A stretch of 64,000 bases of DNA from Gnetum montanum (Eukaryota; Streptophyta; Gnetopsida; Gnetales; Gnetaceae), in contig MNCI01002923.1 in the NCBI GenBank assembly GCA_015680685.1, positions 1,013,955-1,077,954 on the forward strand, given 5' to 3'. Below are positions 1-9,144 of this stretch, piece after piece (within the stretch, counting starts at the first letter, position 1; each line of letters begins with the position of its first letter). Both the position numbers and the translations under genes were made by a program. The notes under the pieces were generated by a model. It made no database searches. It had not been told where the DNA came from and was given only the letters and a program-made list of their open reading frames with translations.

Positions 1-1
1 T

Positions 2-730
2 GTAGTTAAGATTAATCCTAAATGAGGGGAGGCCACTACAACTCCACTATTTATTAGCATACGTGTTGGGTAGTGCATGATCCATAGAGTGCATGTCAAT
101 GATGTTGTAGCAACAAACATAGTTGTATACTTCATCATTAACAATCTAGGCCTGGCAAATGAAATCAGGACAACCAAAATTGCATGTCTAATATCCTTCA
201 ATGGATCATGTTTCATTATTAAGGGTACAATCAACTTAGCTTTCCTGGTAGAAGAGTAATTCCCCACTAGCACAGATTTCATTATCATAGAAGAGATGTC
301 TGGCTTCAACCTGATCCTAGGTAGGCCTTGGCTAGCCTAACTATAGGCTATATCCTCTCACATCCACTAAGAAGTCCACCTTCGATATGAAGGTGGTTAA
401 TTTATCATCCATAGTGAGAATATCCCTCCTTTGTCTACCCACAACATAGACATGGAGCAAGTGTTAGAGGTGGAGTTTCTTGGTGATACACCTACAACAA
501 CCAATGTAACACCTCAGGCTAACACACTTGAATGAGTGGTTGAAGTCAACAACCTCCCAGAGGACCCTAAGCCCTACATGTTCCCTAACCCAAACTAGAT
601 TAGGAAGCAACTATGTGATCAAGACTTTCCATCACCAAAAATTCACTAAGCACCTACTTACCACTTACCTCCATTGGCCATGCATTTTTGGTTTTTACTT
701 GCATTGCATTTTTGGCCATGCCTCCATTAA
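2..730 (+). pseudogene. Retropepsin-like protease end of gag-PR polyprotein (Element D)
   Basis: One reading frame runs from base 2 to the stop at 728-730, broken by several in-frame stops but with no frameshift. It aligns by eye with the minus-strand protease frames of Element 1 (around 5.15-5.39 kb) and Element 2 (around 38.4-38.7 kb). The active-site region reads NDVVATN where the relatives have DDGVVTN or NDGAATN, so the D-x-G glycine is replaced by valine. The flap and C-terminal signature reads GFNLILGRPWLA, typical of aspartic proteases in the Ty3/gypsy Tat/Athila lineages. After it come an acidic linker and a hydrophobic stretch containing FWFLLALHFW before the stop. In the living family this would be the polyprotein-processing protease. 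The start is outside the window. Confidence 0.75.
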
Positions 731-960
731 ACTAGCACAGAACGTCTGCTATGATGTTAAACTAGCACAAAATGTCCTTGTTCTATGACATTAAACTAGC
801 ACCCATAGCATGGTCCGTTATGAGCTTAAACTGGCAATTTACTATATGCTACAACATTAAACTAGCACACAGTAGTCTACTAGGACTATAAACTAGCATA
901 TCATGGTTTGTCAAGAGCTTAAACTAGATCCATAGTTTTCTAGGACCTTAACCTAGTATA
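720..960 (+). repeat. Tandem hairpin-type repeat array, Element D 3' region
   Basis: The word TTAAACTAGC or a close variant recurs about every 30-34 bases (near 728, 758, 792, 826, 858, 889, 919 and 948). It is usually preceded by a partly complementary half, as in GTCTACTAGGACTATAAAC. The same motif, in the element's sense, forms arrays downstream of protease in Element 1 (4381-4640) and Element 2 (37436-37640). It lies just after the protease stop codon. Function is unknown. Confidence 0.8.
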
Positions 961-1620
961 GTTTGTGGTCCACCAAAGCCTAAAACTAGGTTTGAAGTTC
1001 AACACCCATAGTTTAAGACACATAGTTCTCTAGGGTAGGGTGAGGTGGTATGTTCCAGTTCTAGAATGAAGTTCACATCGTCAATGAAAAATCCTATGGA
1101 ACATTTACAATGTCACCACCCTTGGCATCTTGTTGGTCCTCCAGAGATGCCTTTAGGAATCTTTCCAACCTTCTAGAACTACTTCCATCATCATTAGTCA
1201 TTTTAGTTAGAGCTCTCACAATTAGCATCACTTGTTGGAGAACTAGTAGTACTATGGAACAACTACAACACTACCATCATTCAGCCCTCATCATTGCCTA
1301 GGCTTGGAAGAGCATCTAGCACCATGGTTCCCTACCATGTCACTAGGTCTCCTAGCTCTTGTCCTTAGTGAGGACTCCTAAGCACCTACATCACCAATGC
1401 CTTTAGCCACTCGAGTGCTCACTTCTAGTGTGGCTACTAAAGCTTTTGAAGCCTGTCACCACTAGCTCCCACACTGGCCTTATTGATTTGGACATTGCAT
1501 GCACCTGTAACTGACACAAAATTCATGGCCCTTGTAGTGCCCTTGCAAACAAGAGTTCACTTTTATCTCATATGGTATACTTTTTTTCTTGTTTTCTTTA
1601 TGTTGTATTTGTAGGATGAA
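961..1620 (+). other. Noncoding 3' internal region of Element D
   Basis: No coding frame with family similarity was found. The stretch joins the hairpin array to the Element 1 insertion point. Its last 100 bases, T-rich and ending in GTAGGATGAAGCCTT, correspond to the opposite strand of Element 2 near 37.1-37.2 kb, where the uninterrupted version continues as GATGAAGCCTCATAGG. Short open frames here have no support as genes. Confidence 0.6.
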
Positions 1621-1625
1621 GCCTT
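1621..1625. repeat. Left target-site duplication of Element 1 (GCCTT)
   Basis: The five bases before the left LTR read GCCTT. Those after the right LTR (10093-10097) read GCCTC. They differ by one C/T transition, which fits a 5-bp integrase duplication with one later decay. The related uninterrupted site in Element 2 reads GCCTC, so the right copy is probably ancestral. Confidence 0.85.
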
Positions 1626-2191
1626 TGTACTGATTGAAATCGTTGGTGCAAGGCTGGAACGTTACGAGCACCGAAAGATCTACGGACAAGCACAGTCGAC
1701 CCTGCCTCCGCTTGAGGGCAAGCTGGAACGGATGAAGGCAGAGTGCCTTGAATGGTCCGCACGCGGGTCAAACAAGGACTTCCCCAACGTTTGCCGCTAC
1801 AACACATTGGGTTATACGTAAACAATGCACGTTAAATGTAAACCATAAACAAGCACGATAATGTAAATGATCCTGTAAACGTAAACTAAAAAACGAAGAA
1901 AACTGCAATAAATTTGAGCAAAATGTAAACTGTATTGTATTGAGAATTGATTACAAAGTGCACCGGTCCAAATGAAGTTGTGGCTTTGAAACAAGGTGGA
2001 CGAAAGGCCCCGGCGTGTGCAGGAATGACTCGGCTGGTTCGCAAGGCAGGCGGAGCGTAGAGACTGTGTGTATGGAGTACAGGGCTCTCCAGTGTAAGAG
2101 GGTTTTGGAGCTCTGGTCCGCAGCATCTATGTCTCTTATGTGCTCTGGGCATTTTATTTTTTCAACCCCCTTAAATTCACGGAAAACTAGG

Positions 2192-2201
2192 CTTTTTATA
2201 G
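2192..2201 (-). promoter_or_regulatory. LTR TATA box (Element 1, 3' LTR)
   Basis: Minus strand reads CTATAAAAAG, about 1.04 kb into the LTR and just downstream of the repeat array. The other LTR has the same box at 9058-9067. Position and sequence fit the RNA polymerase II core promoter of an LTR. In the 3' LTR it could fire outward into Element D. Confidence 0.7.
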
Positions 2202-2274
2202 AGGTGGGTTTACCAGGAAAATCGGGTTGGGAGACACATGGCATGTCGACCGAGTGTGTACAATTTAGAAATAT

Positions 2275-3010
2275 GGTATACGCTGGGCGTATACGCTACA
2301 TCAGGCCGGCGTATATGCTGGGCGTATACGCTGATGGATGCTGGCGTATACGCTGGCGTATACATTGAAACACTGTACCATTCACACTGAAACACTGTAG
2401 CATTTACGCTGAAACATTGTAGCATTACGCTGGAACACTATAGCATTACGCTGGAACACTGTAGCGTTACGCTGGAACACTGTAGCATTACGCTGGGCAT
2501 ATATGCTGATGGATGCTGGCGTATACGCTGGCGTATATGTTGAAACACTGTAGCATTCACGCTGAAACACTGTAGAATTACACTAGAACACTGTAGCATT
2601 ACGTTGGAACACTGTAGCATTACGCTGGAACACTGTAGCATTACGTTGGAACACTGTAGCATTACGTTGGAACACTGTAGCATTACGCTGGGCGTATACG
2701 CTGATGGATGCTGGCGTATACGCTGAAACACTGTAGCATTCACACTGAAACACTGTAGCATTACGCTGGGCGTATACGCTGAAACACTAGCATTTACACT
2801 GAAACACTATAGCAGCGTATACGCTGGGCGTATAGGAATGCAAGATCATCATTTGGAGCCCAAAATCGGATCTTCAAGTGCCTGCGACCTACTGGGGACC
2901 CTGGGGAAGGTCCTGGGGGGTCTAGACACTCCACTTTAGCATGTTTTGAGGAGTTTTTGAGCCCCAAAAGTTGCTGTACGCTGGGCGTTACGCTGGGCAT
3001 GTGTAGGCCA
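2275..3010 (-). repeat. U3 array of 21-bp units and CGTATACG palindromes
   Basis: Two unit types alternate on the plus strand. One is a 21-bp unit of the form GGAACACTGTAGCATTACGC plus T, in head-to-tail runs (for example 2431-2490 and 2604-2690). The other is built on the perfect palindrome CAGCGTATACGCTG, often preceded by GGGCGTATACGCTGATGG. Several palindromes have decayed by CpG transition to GCATATATGC. The array lies upstream of the TATA box, where transcription-factor sites are expected. Related units occur in the leader at 8150-8469. Confidence 0.9.
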
Positions 3011-3240
3011 GCGTACAGGATGCATACTTAGTGAAAACCAAGTATTTTGAGCTCAAAATTTGCCAAGTTTGATGCCAGATGTCATCGTAGTCTTCTGTGG
3101 GTCCCAGGGAACTTTTACTTGCTTGCTTTGACTTCGTTTGATGCTATTTTGAGGCTTTCAAGCTTGGTCATGCTGAGGACCAACATGACTTAGCTTAATT
3201 TCTGTCTTCAAGTGTTAGCCAAAATTTTTGTGGTGTTTCA

Positions 3241-3256
3241 TTGGCCCCTCTTTGTT
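3241..3256 (-). other. Polypurine tract of Element 1
   Basis: The minus strand reads CAAAGAGGGGCCAA directly before the 3' LTR start TGAAACACC. This is the expected place and composition for the primer of plus-strand DNA synthesis. Element 2 has the matching AAAGAGGGACCAT at 36183-36199. Confidence 0.8.
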
Positions 3257-4380
3257 GATGTCTGGAGGAATTGACCCGAGAGGCATCGACAAAGAAGTAC
3301 AAAACACCACAAGCAAACTCGGTAGAAACATTGTCCTTTGGCACTTGGCCAGATGTCATCGCACTGTGTTCAAAAGTACCTGGGATTGGGAAATGAAGCT
3401 TGTAATTGGATTGGGAGATGGAAATTACGGGGATTGGGAACTGATCAAGGGATTATGCATGGTAAAGGGAATGCTCTAGTGTGTATACGGGTCATGCTGA
3501 TCCTTGTCAATAGCCATTGTTTAGCAGACTCGGAATCAAGGCATGAGATGTGCGTCCTTTGGCAGAACAAGACTCTTGTTTAGTGTTTAAGAGGACTTGT
3601 TGGCCATGTGATGGTGGGTTACATTCTCTGGAGGAATAGGCCATTTTTTTGGTGTTAAAGAAAACCTGTTGGTGGAGAGCCAAAGCTACGCAATGAGATG
3701 TTACTTGAGCTTTTGAGACATGAGTGTTTGTTTCCAAGACAACTGCCTTCCCGCCTGGGGCTTATGGGGAGTGTCAAAGGTCTTGTGGTTCATTTTGCTC
3801 TTTGCTCTTTTCTTTTTCTTTCTTTTTCTTTTTTGTTTTTGCTCTTTTTTTTCTTTTGTTGTTTTTTTTTGGAAAGAGCTTTCTTTCAATTTTGCACTCA
3901 TGCTCATGTGCCATATTGTGTGTTGCAGTTGCTTGAGAGTGTCGCTGCATGTAATAGTGTGCTCCAAGTTTTGGGGTGTACTGGGTGTATCTGGGAACTG
4001 TAACTGGGTAGGAAAGGGAATAAGAGTGTTGGGGAACTGTAGAATATATCGGGAACTGGGAATGTATTTTTGAACAGATTGCGTGCGTCAGAAACAATGT
4101 GGCACCTTGTCACTGTGATGAAGTGTATCCGTGTACGAGCACCACTGGGTGTCATCCTGAAAACACAACTCGAAGAAGACAAGAAAACCACAAGTGAATG
4201 AGTTAGCGAACACTTTAGACATGAATGTGACTAATGCAAATGGAGGCACCATGTGAAACTTAAGGCAAACAGAATGAGCAGCAATAGTGTTGTCATAGCC
4301 GGTGTGATGAATGATGCAGCAGGCATTGAAGAAGAAATGTCATGAATTATAGCAGTAGATGAATGTTCCAGAAAATGATG
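3257..4380 (-). other. Noncoding 3' internal region of Element 1
   Basis: No protein family resemblance was seen in either strand. The stretch includes a T-rich tract on the plus strand (about 3800-3880), which is A/purine-rich in element sense. Its order, with a purine-rich tract between array and polypurine site, is shared with Element D (10478-10580) and Element 2 (36570-36670). Open frames here arise from low complexity and are not annotated as genes. Confidence 0.6.
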
Positions 4381-4640
4381 TGGCCAGTTTATAGTCTTAG
4401 TGGACTGTCGCAGGTTAGTTTTACGTCATAACCCGTTGGATGTTGCTAGTTTATCGTCATAGCGGACGGTATGATGCTAGTTTATAGTCGTGGCGGACTA
4501 TGAAGAGGCAAGCTAGTTTATAGTCTTAGTGGAATCTGGTGAATGAGTGTGACAGTTTAGTGTCATGTCGAACAGAGCTCTGTGGTGTCAGTTTACCGTC
4601 ATGACACCAGGACATTCTGTGGTATCAGTTTTAAGTCATG
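4381..4640 (-). repeat. Tandem hairpin-type repeat array, Element 1 3' region
   Basis: The plus strand repeats GCTAGTTTATAGTC followed by a TAGCGGAC-like word, at roughly 28-40 base spacing (near 4384, 4412, 4445, 4476, 4511, 4551, 4588 and 4625). In the better copies ATAGTC and GACTAT are complementary halves around a short loop, so each unit can fold. The array follows the gag-protease stop by about 150 bases. It is shared with Elements D and 2. Confidence 0.85.
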
Positions 4641-4790
4641 ATGCCAGGACTGTCAGGGTGGATGCATGCATCTGCGTCTGTACGATCCTGGAAATAAAAG
4701 CAACTAGAGAAAACAATGTTAAATAGCCACTGTAGAAAACATGAATTGAAATGCACAAGTGAATAGAAAATAATGTGAAAAGGTTCTAGT

Positions 4791-7700
4791 TTAAGGCCTT
4801 TTCGGGCCACATGCAAGCGTGCAAGCTAGTGCAATGCAAACTAAGGTGAAGTATGCACAACAAACAAAGGTGAAGAGTGGACGGGGATTAGACGTGTCTT
4901 TGGCTGCAAGGGAGTCTTGATTATGTGGTTGTTTCTTAGTTAGACATGGTCTAGGAGGCGTGCTAGTTTGCTCTAGGAGGCTTTCAATTTTTACCCCTTG
5001 TTTGGGCATTTTAGCTCTAGGTGTTGTGTTTGTTGTTGTGGGTGTTGCTTCAAGAGGCTCCTCTTTCAAGACCTGTGACATGTCCATGTTGTGGTCAGCT
5101 TNNNNNNNNNNNNNNNNNNNNNNNNNNNNNNNNNNNNTTTTTGTTGGCATGATCTCATCTGCCATGCCTAGTTTGTCGATGACAGAGTATAGAACTACGT
5201 TTGTTACCACACCGTCATCAACGTGCACTCTACGAATGGTACATTGCCCAACACGTACACTAATCGATAATGGAGCTGTTGTGACCTCCCCTCGTTTGGG
5301 GTTGACTTTAACTACATCATCACAGAAGGCTAAGGTGTTGGAACCCAATTCTTGTGGTGTGTGTTGTGAAATCATTGCACGGATGGATTCCATGTTAGCA
5401 GGGATGTTCTATGTAATAGGAATGGACGCTAGTGTTTGTGCTAAGGCTTCACGATGAGCCAATGACATCATGACCAGGTCATACAAACTCATGGTTGTGT
5501 TCTTTTGTTTGAGCATTTGTTTCACCTGGGCTAGTGTAGCTACAAAGTCTGTGTTATCTGTCGTTGTGTTGGTTGCCTCTATATGGGTTGAGGGCTTGGG
5601 CCTAGTTTGTTTGGGATTAGGGGTAGGGCCCCCAGTGTTTCATTGTTGTATACAAGGTGTGTCCTTTGTTTCAGCTATGGGTTTCGTTCGTTGTTCATTT
5701 TTCCTCTTCTGCTGCCATTTGGTAGGCTTATCCATGTTGGCGGCAGGGTTGACTCTTGAGGGAGGAGAGGTTGAGACGTTTCCTATGGTTGGGCACTGGG
5801 TAGGTGAGGGGCCATCACGTGGTGGCACTTTTATGAAAAATGGAAGTTTAGGAGGTGTTGTTGTTGTTTGACTGGCCTGTTGTGGCACTTTGATGATGAA
5901 AGGTTTCTTTGCGGTTGTCGTTGGTGAATTGTGCCAGTTTGATGTCTTAGCAGACATCTGTGGTGGTACTTTGACCACAAAGGGTGTTTTCGGTGCTCGG
6001 GGTTGCATTGAATCTTGCTAGTTTAGTGTCTTAGCGGACGTGTGTGGTGGTGGTACCTTGACCACAAAAGGTGTTGGTGCTCTAGGTGGCACGTTGATGA
6101 AAATGGGAGGCCCCTTGCTCATGGAGGTGGAGGGGGTTGTTGCCTTGCTGGGAGGCACATGGATTACAAAAGGTTGATGCACAAGTTTAGGCTTACTATC
6201 TATGCCAATGGAGTTTATGACATAGGGGGCATCATCTGTGCTTGGTTGATTGAAGGTGTTGGTGTTTAGTTGGCCCCGTTCTATCATTGCTTGTAGATCA
6301 TCCTTTAACGCACGATAGGTGTCGGTATTGTGACCAGACATCTGGTGGTAATGACAGAATTGGTCTAGCTTGAAGTGTCATGGAACTGGAGGCTCATTTG
6401 GTGCTGCTAAGGTGGGATTCCTTAGTAGCTCACAGTACCTATCGTGTCTTCGACGGGCCTTTTCTGCTACTTGTTTGTATTGGATTTGCCCAGTTCTAAG
6501 GAGTTTCTCTAGTAGTTCAGAAGGTTGTGCAGGTAGAGGTGTGCACTTAGAGCGATCCTTGCGCTGAAAGTTGGGTCTTGGGGTGGCCCTTGTTTTTGCA
6601 GGCGGGTTGGTACTAGTGTTAATTATTTTTGTGCTTGCGGCTACAGTTTCCATTGTTGTCTGTTGTTTGGCAACGTGTTGGTTCTTGTAAGCCACATAGG
6701 TGGGATCATTGCTGGTTTGCGCAGCTTGTTCTATGTTCTTGATCTATGTGAACGCTTGGCTCAACATTTGAGCGCTAAGGTAGTACAGTTTTGACTTAAT
6801 GAAGTCATTCACGGCTCCCTTTAGAATCGTAAGCAAATACTTTTCAGGGATGGGCTCATGAAGTTCGTTAAGGGCTGCACTCCATCGTTGGATGAACTTT
6901 TGCACAGGCTCAAGTGGTTCTTGTTTCACCTGAATCAGAGTGTCTAGTGTGGCTTAAGGATTGAGGTTGTATTTAAATCGGGTAACGAATTGATGTAGTA
7001 GATCCTCCAGAGAGGATACAGAGTTACGAGGCAAGGCTCGGTACCAGTCTAAGGCTACACCCATTAAGGACATAGCGAACACTCGCAAGATTGCGTGGGG
7101 CCAAGCTTGAAGCAATAGAGTTTCTGATCGAAATGTAACTAAGTGAGCATTTGGATCTCCTTCCCCATTGTACTTGGTTAACTGGGGCAATGCAATTCCC
7201 TTGGGTAAAGCTAATGGTGGCACTGAAGAGCTAATTGGATTGTCGCGATAGAAATCTAGTACTTTAACTTGTTCAGTGTTGTCAGCTTTGAGTTGCTTTA
7301 CCTCATCCGCTAACGCTTGCATCATCTGTTTTACGTCTGCCCACTCTTGAGTGGTAGGTAGACTGGTTGGTTGGGGAGGTTGTTGGGTCCTCATTTGTTG
7401 CTGTGGAGCAATGTTCAGAGTTGTGGTTGGAGGGTGTGGCACGTTCAAGTGAGTGGGTTTTTGAACAAGGGGTATGGTCCCTTGCCTAGCCACAAACTGT
7501 GAAGTGACACCCTGGATGTGTGGGGTCGATGTAGTGAAAGTGGCCCCATGCGTTTGCATGTGCAGTATGTACTGGGTGGAGATGGGGGTGGTTAATCTCT
7601 GTAGGGGTATTGGTGCTTGTGTGCTCATTGACACTTGGTGAGTGGTCATCTGTCCCATGTGATGATGGAGTGCTAGGTTCACGTAGGCATGGGGACTGAG

Positions 7701-8033
7701 GGTGTGGTATGAATCCTTAGGTTCAGATTGTGCCTCAAAGTAATCTACATCATGTTGGTTTTGGGGCTCCTCAGTGGGTTGTCGTGAGTTTTGGCTCCTT
7801 GCCAGAAGGAGCTAGGAGATGAGTTTATGCTGAGGTTCAGAAAGGGGGATGATGTCATATACAGAGGGGACGAATTTGTGACCTCCCATGTATATGTGCT
7901 TGAAGTTTCATTTTGCCTCCTGTTCTATGATGTCAAGAGGAAGGTTGGCTTGAATCTTCACACAGATGTAGTTATACAGTTCTTGTGTGGGGACTATGAG
8001 GGCACGTGCATTGGAGTTTTGGGATGATTCCAT
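4791..8033 (-). pseudogene. gag-protease polyprotein of Element 1 (nearly intact frame)
   Basis: A single frame of about 1080 codons with no visible frameshift and only a handful of in-frame stops. The chosen start is the ATG at 8033, the first that opens the frame shared with Element 2 (both contain a DIIP motif about 60-90 residues in). Order: Gln/Pro-rich N-terminus; capsid-like core with ALDWYRALPRNSV and FVTRFKYNLNP (near 6955-7070), then KFIQRWSAALNELHEP, resembling Retrotrans_gag; a knuckle-like FCHYHQMSGHNTD (near 6310-6360) that recalls the Tat/Ogre C-x-x-H-x-x-x-GH-T-D motif; a Pro-rich region with six PFVVKVPP-type repeats (5815-6175); a protease with VDDGVVTN (near 5205); and a tail ending in a hydrophobic run before the TAA at 4791. 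An assembly gap removes the protease flap. No polymerase or integrase follows. Confidence 0.88.
5102..5137. other. Assembly gap (36 N) inside the protease
   Basis: Thirty-six undetermined bases. The frame is preserved on both sides, but alignment with Element D (about 175-445) suggests that roughly 270 bases belong here, including the flap and the ILGRPW-type motif. Either the gap is wrongly sized or this copy carries a deletion. Confidence 0.9.
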
Positions 8034-8149
8034 GGTAATGTGTGCTTGGACAAGGTAATCGATGTTGATGGTCGTTAGGACTTAGACTGGTTTGAAGTAG
8101 GTGTGAATCGCAGCGAATTCGGCTTTGAAACGGGCTCGTTTTGAGTGTT

Positions 8150-8469
8150 TTTGTTGAAAAAACACTGTAGCGCTACTGTAGCAGTACTGTAGCAGCGTAA
8201 AAACACTGTAGCATACGCTGAGACACTGTAGCATACGCTGAGAAACTGTAGCTTACGCTGACACTGTAGCAGCGTATACGCCCGAGCACTGTAGCAGCGT
8301 ATACGCCCGAGCACTATAGCAGCATATACACCCGAGCACTGTAGCGTAAAAACACTATAGCAGCATAGACGCTGGGGTTTCAGTTTGGCAGCGTACATGC
8401 TGTAGTCTGTTAGCAGCGTAGATGCTGGGGTTTCAGTTTGCCAGCGTAGACGCTGGGGTTTCAGTTTGG
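8150..8469 (-). repeat. Leader repeat array between primer site and gag (Element 1)
   Basis: The plus strand contains repeated AACACTGTAGC, CAGCGTATACGCCCGAGCAC and GCGTAGACGCTGGGGTTTCA units. These share their core words (CACTGTAGC, GCGTATACGC) with the U3 arrays at 2275-3010 and 9145-9860. The leader is where retroelements normally carry packaging and dimerisation signals. Element 2 has a different array in the same place that shares words with its own LTR. Confidence 0.8.
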
Positions 8470-8486
8470 CCCTCCTTCTAGCGCCA
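8470..8486 (-). other. Primer binding site, tRNA-Asn type (Element 1)
   Basis: The plus strand reads CCCTCCTTCTAGCGCCA, which looks like a tRNA 3' end with CCA. The minus strand TGGCGCTAGAAGGAGGG lies five bases inside the 5' LTR. From memory this matches the 3' end of plant tRNA-Asn: TTCTAGC pairs with the acceptor GCTGGAA using one G-T pair. Element 2 keeps a decayed version at 40971-40986. Confidence 0.75.
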
Positions 8487-9057
8487 AAAATTGTACCGAC
8501 CGAAATCGTCGGTGCAAGGCTAGAACGTTACAAGCACCAAAAGATCTACGGACAAGCACAATCGACCCTGCCTCCGCTTGAGGGCAAGCTAGAATGGTCG
8601 AAGGCAGAGTGCCTTGAATGGTCCGCACGCAGATCAAACAAGGACTTCCCCAACGTTTTCCACTACAACACGTTGGGTTATACGTAAACAATGCACATTA
8701 AATGTAAACCGTAAACAAGCATGATAATGTAAATGAGCCTGTAAACGTAAACTGAGAAACGAAGAAAATTGCAATAAATTTGAGCAAAATGTAAACTGTA
8801 TTGTATTGAGAATTGATTACAAAGTGCACCGGTCCAAACGCAGTTGTGGATTTGAAACAAGGCAGACGAAAGGCCCCGGCGTGTGCAGGAATGACTCGAC
8901 TGGTTCGCAAGGCAGGCGGAGCGTAGAGACTATGTGTACGGCGTACAGGGCTCTCCAGCGTAAGAGGGTTTTAGAGCTCTGGTCCGCAGTGTCTATGTCT
9001 CTTGTGCGCTCTGGGCGTTTTATTTTTTCAACCCCCTTAAATTCACGGAAAACTGGG

Positions 9058-9067
9058 CTTTTTATAG
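9058..9067 (-). promoter_or_regulatory. LTR TATA box (Element 1, 5' LTR)
   Basis: Minus strand CTATAAAAAG, identical to the box at 2192-2201. It lies downstream of the palindrome array and upstream of the presumed transcript start. This is the likely core promoter of Element 1. Confidence 0.7.
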
Positions 9068-9144
9068 GGGGGGTTTACCAGGAAAATCGGGTTGGGAGAC
9101 ACGTGGCGTGTCAACCGGGTGTGTACAATTTAGAAATATGATAT

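Larger units (their letters stand above)
1626..3240 (-). repeat. 3' LTR of Element 1
   Basis: Direct repeat of 8492-10092. In element orientation it starts TGAAACACCACAAA at 3240 and ends ...AGTACA at 1626. U3 is dominated by a palindrome-rich short-repeat array (about 2275-3010), followed by a TATA box (2192-2201) and the R/U5 part. Differences from the partner LTR near the U5 end are almost all C/T or G/A changes, several at CpG. Confidence 0.92.

Noticed and set aside
720-960. Hairpin array considered as a cluster of microRNA or tRNA genes
   Set aside because: Stems are only about six pairs and units lack tRNA boxes. Repetition at a fixed place in a transposon family explains them better.
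2382-2761. Open frames of 62-107 codons with repeated NATVFQR / MLQCSNV heptads
   Set aside because: They arise because the U3 unit is 21 bp, a multiple of three, so any frame lacking a stop in one unit stays open. The frames differ between the two LTRs and contain no family motif.
3698-4097. Several overlapping frames rich in Phe or Lys around 3.7-4.1 kb
   Set aside because: They are produced by the T-rich tract at 3800-3880 and have no counterpart frame in Elements D or 2.
4960-5871. Plus-strand ORFs of 133-165 codons opposite the Element 1 gag-protease frame
   Set aside because: They are antisense shadows. The minus strand carries the motifs and continues in one frame across 3.2 kb.
8466-8910. 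Frames over the U5 end of the Element 1 LTRs (also 1598-2244)
   Set aside because: They lie within the LTR and appear in both LTR copies with different stops. No protein similarity recognised.
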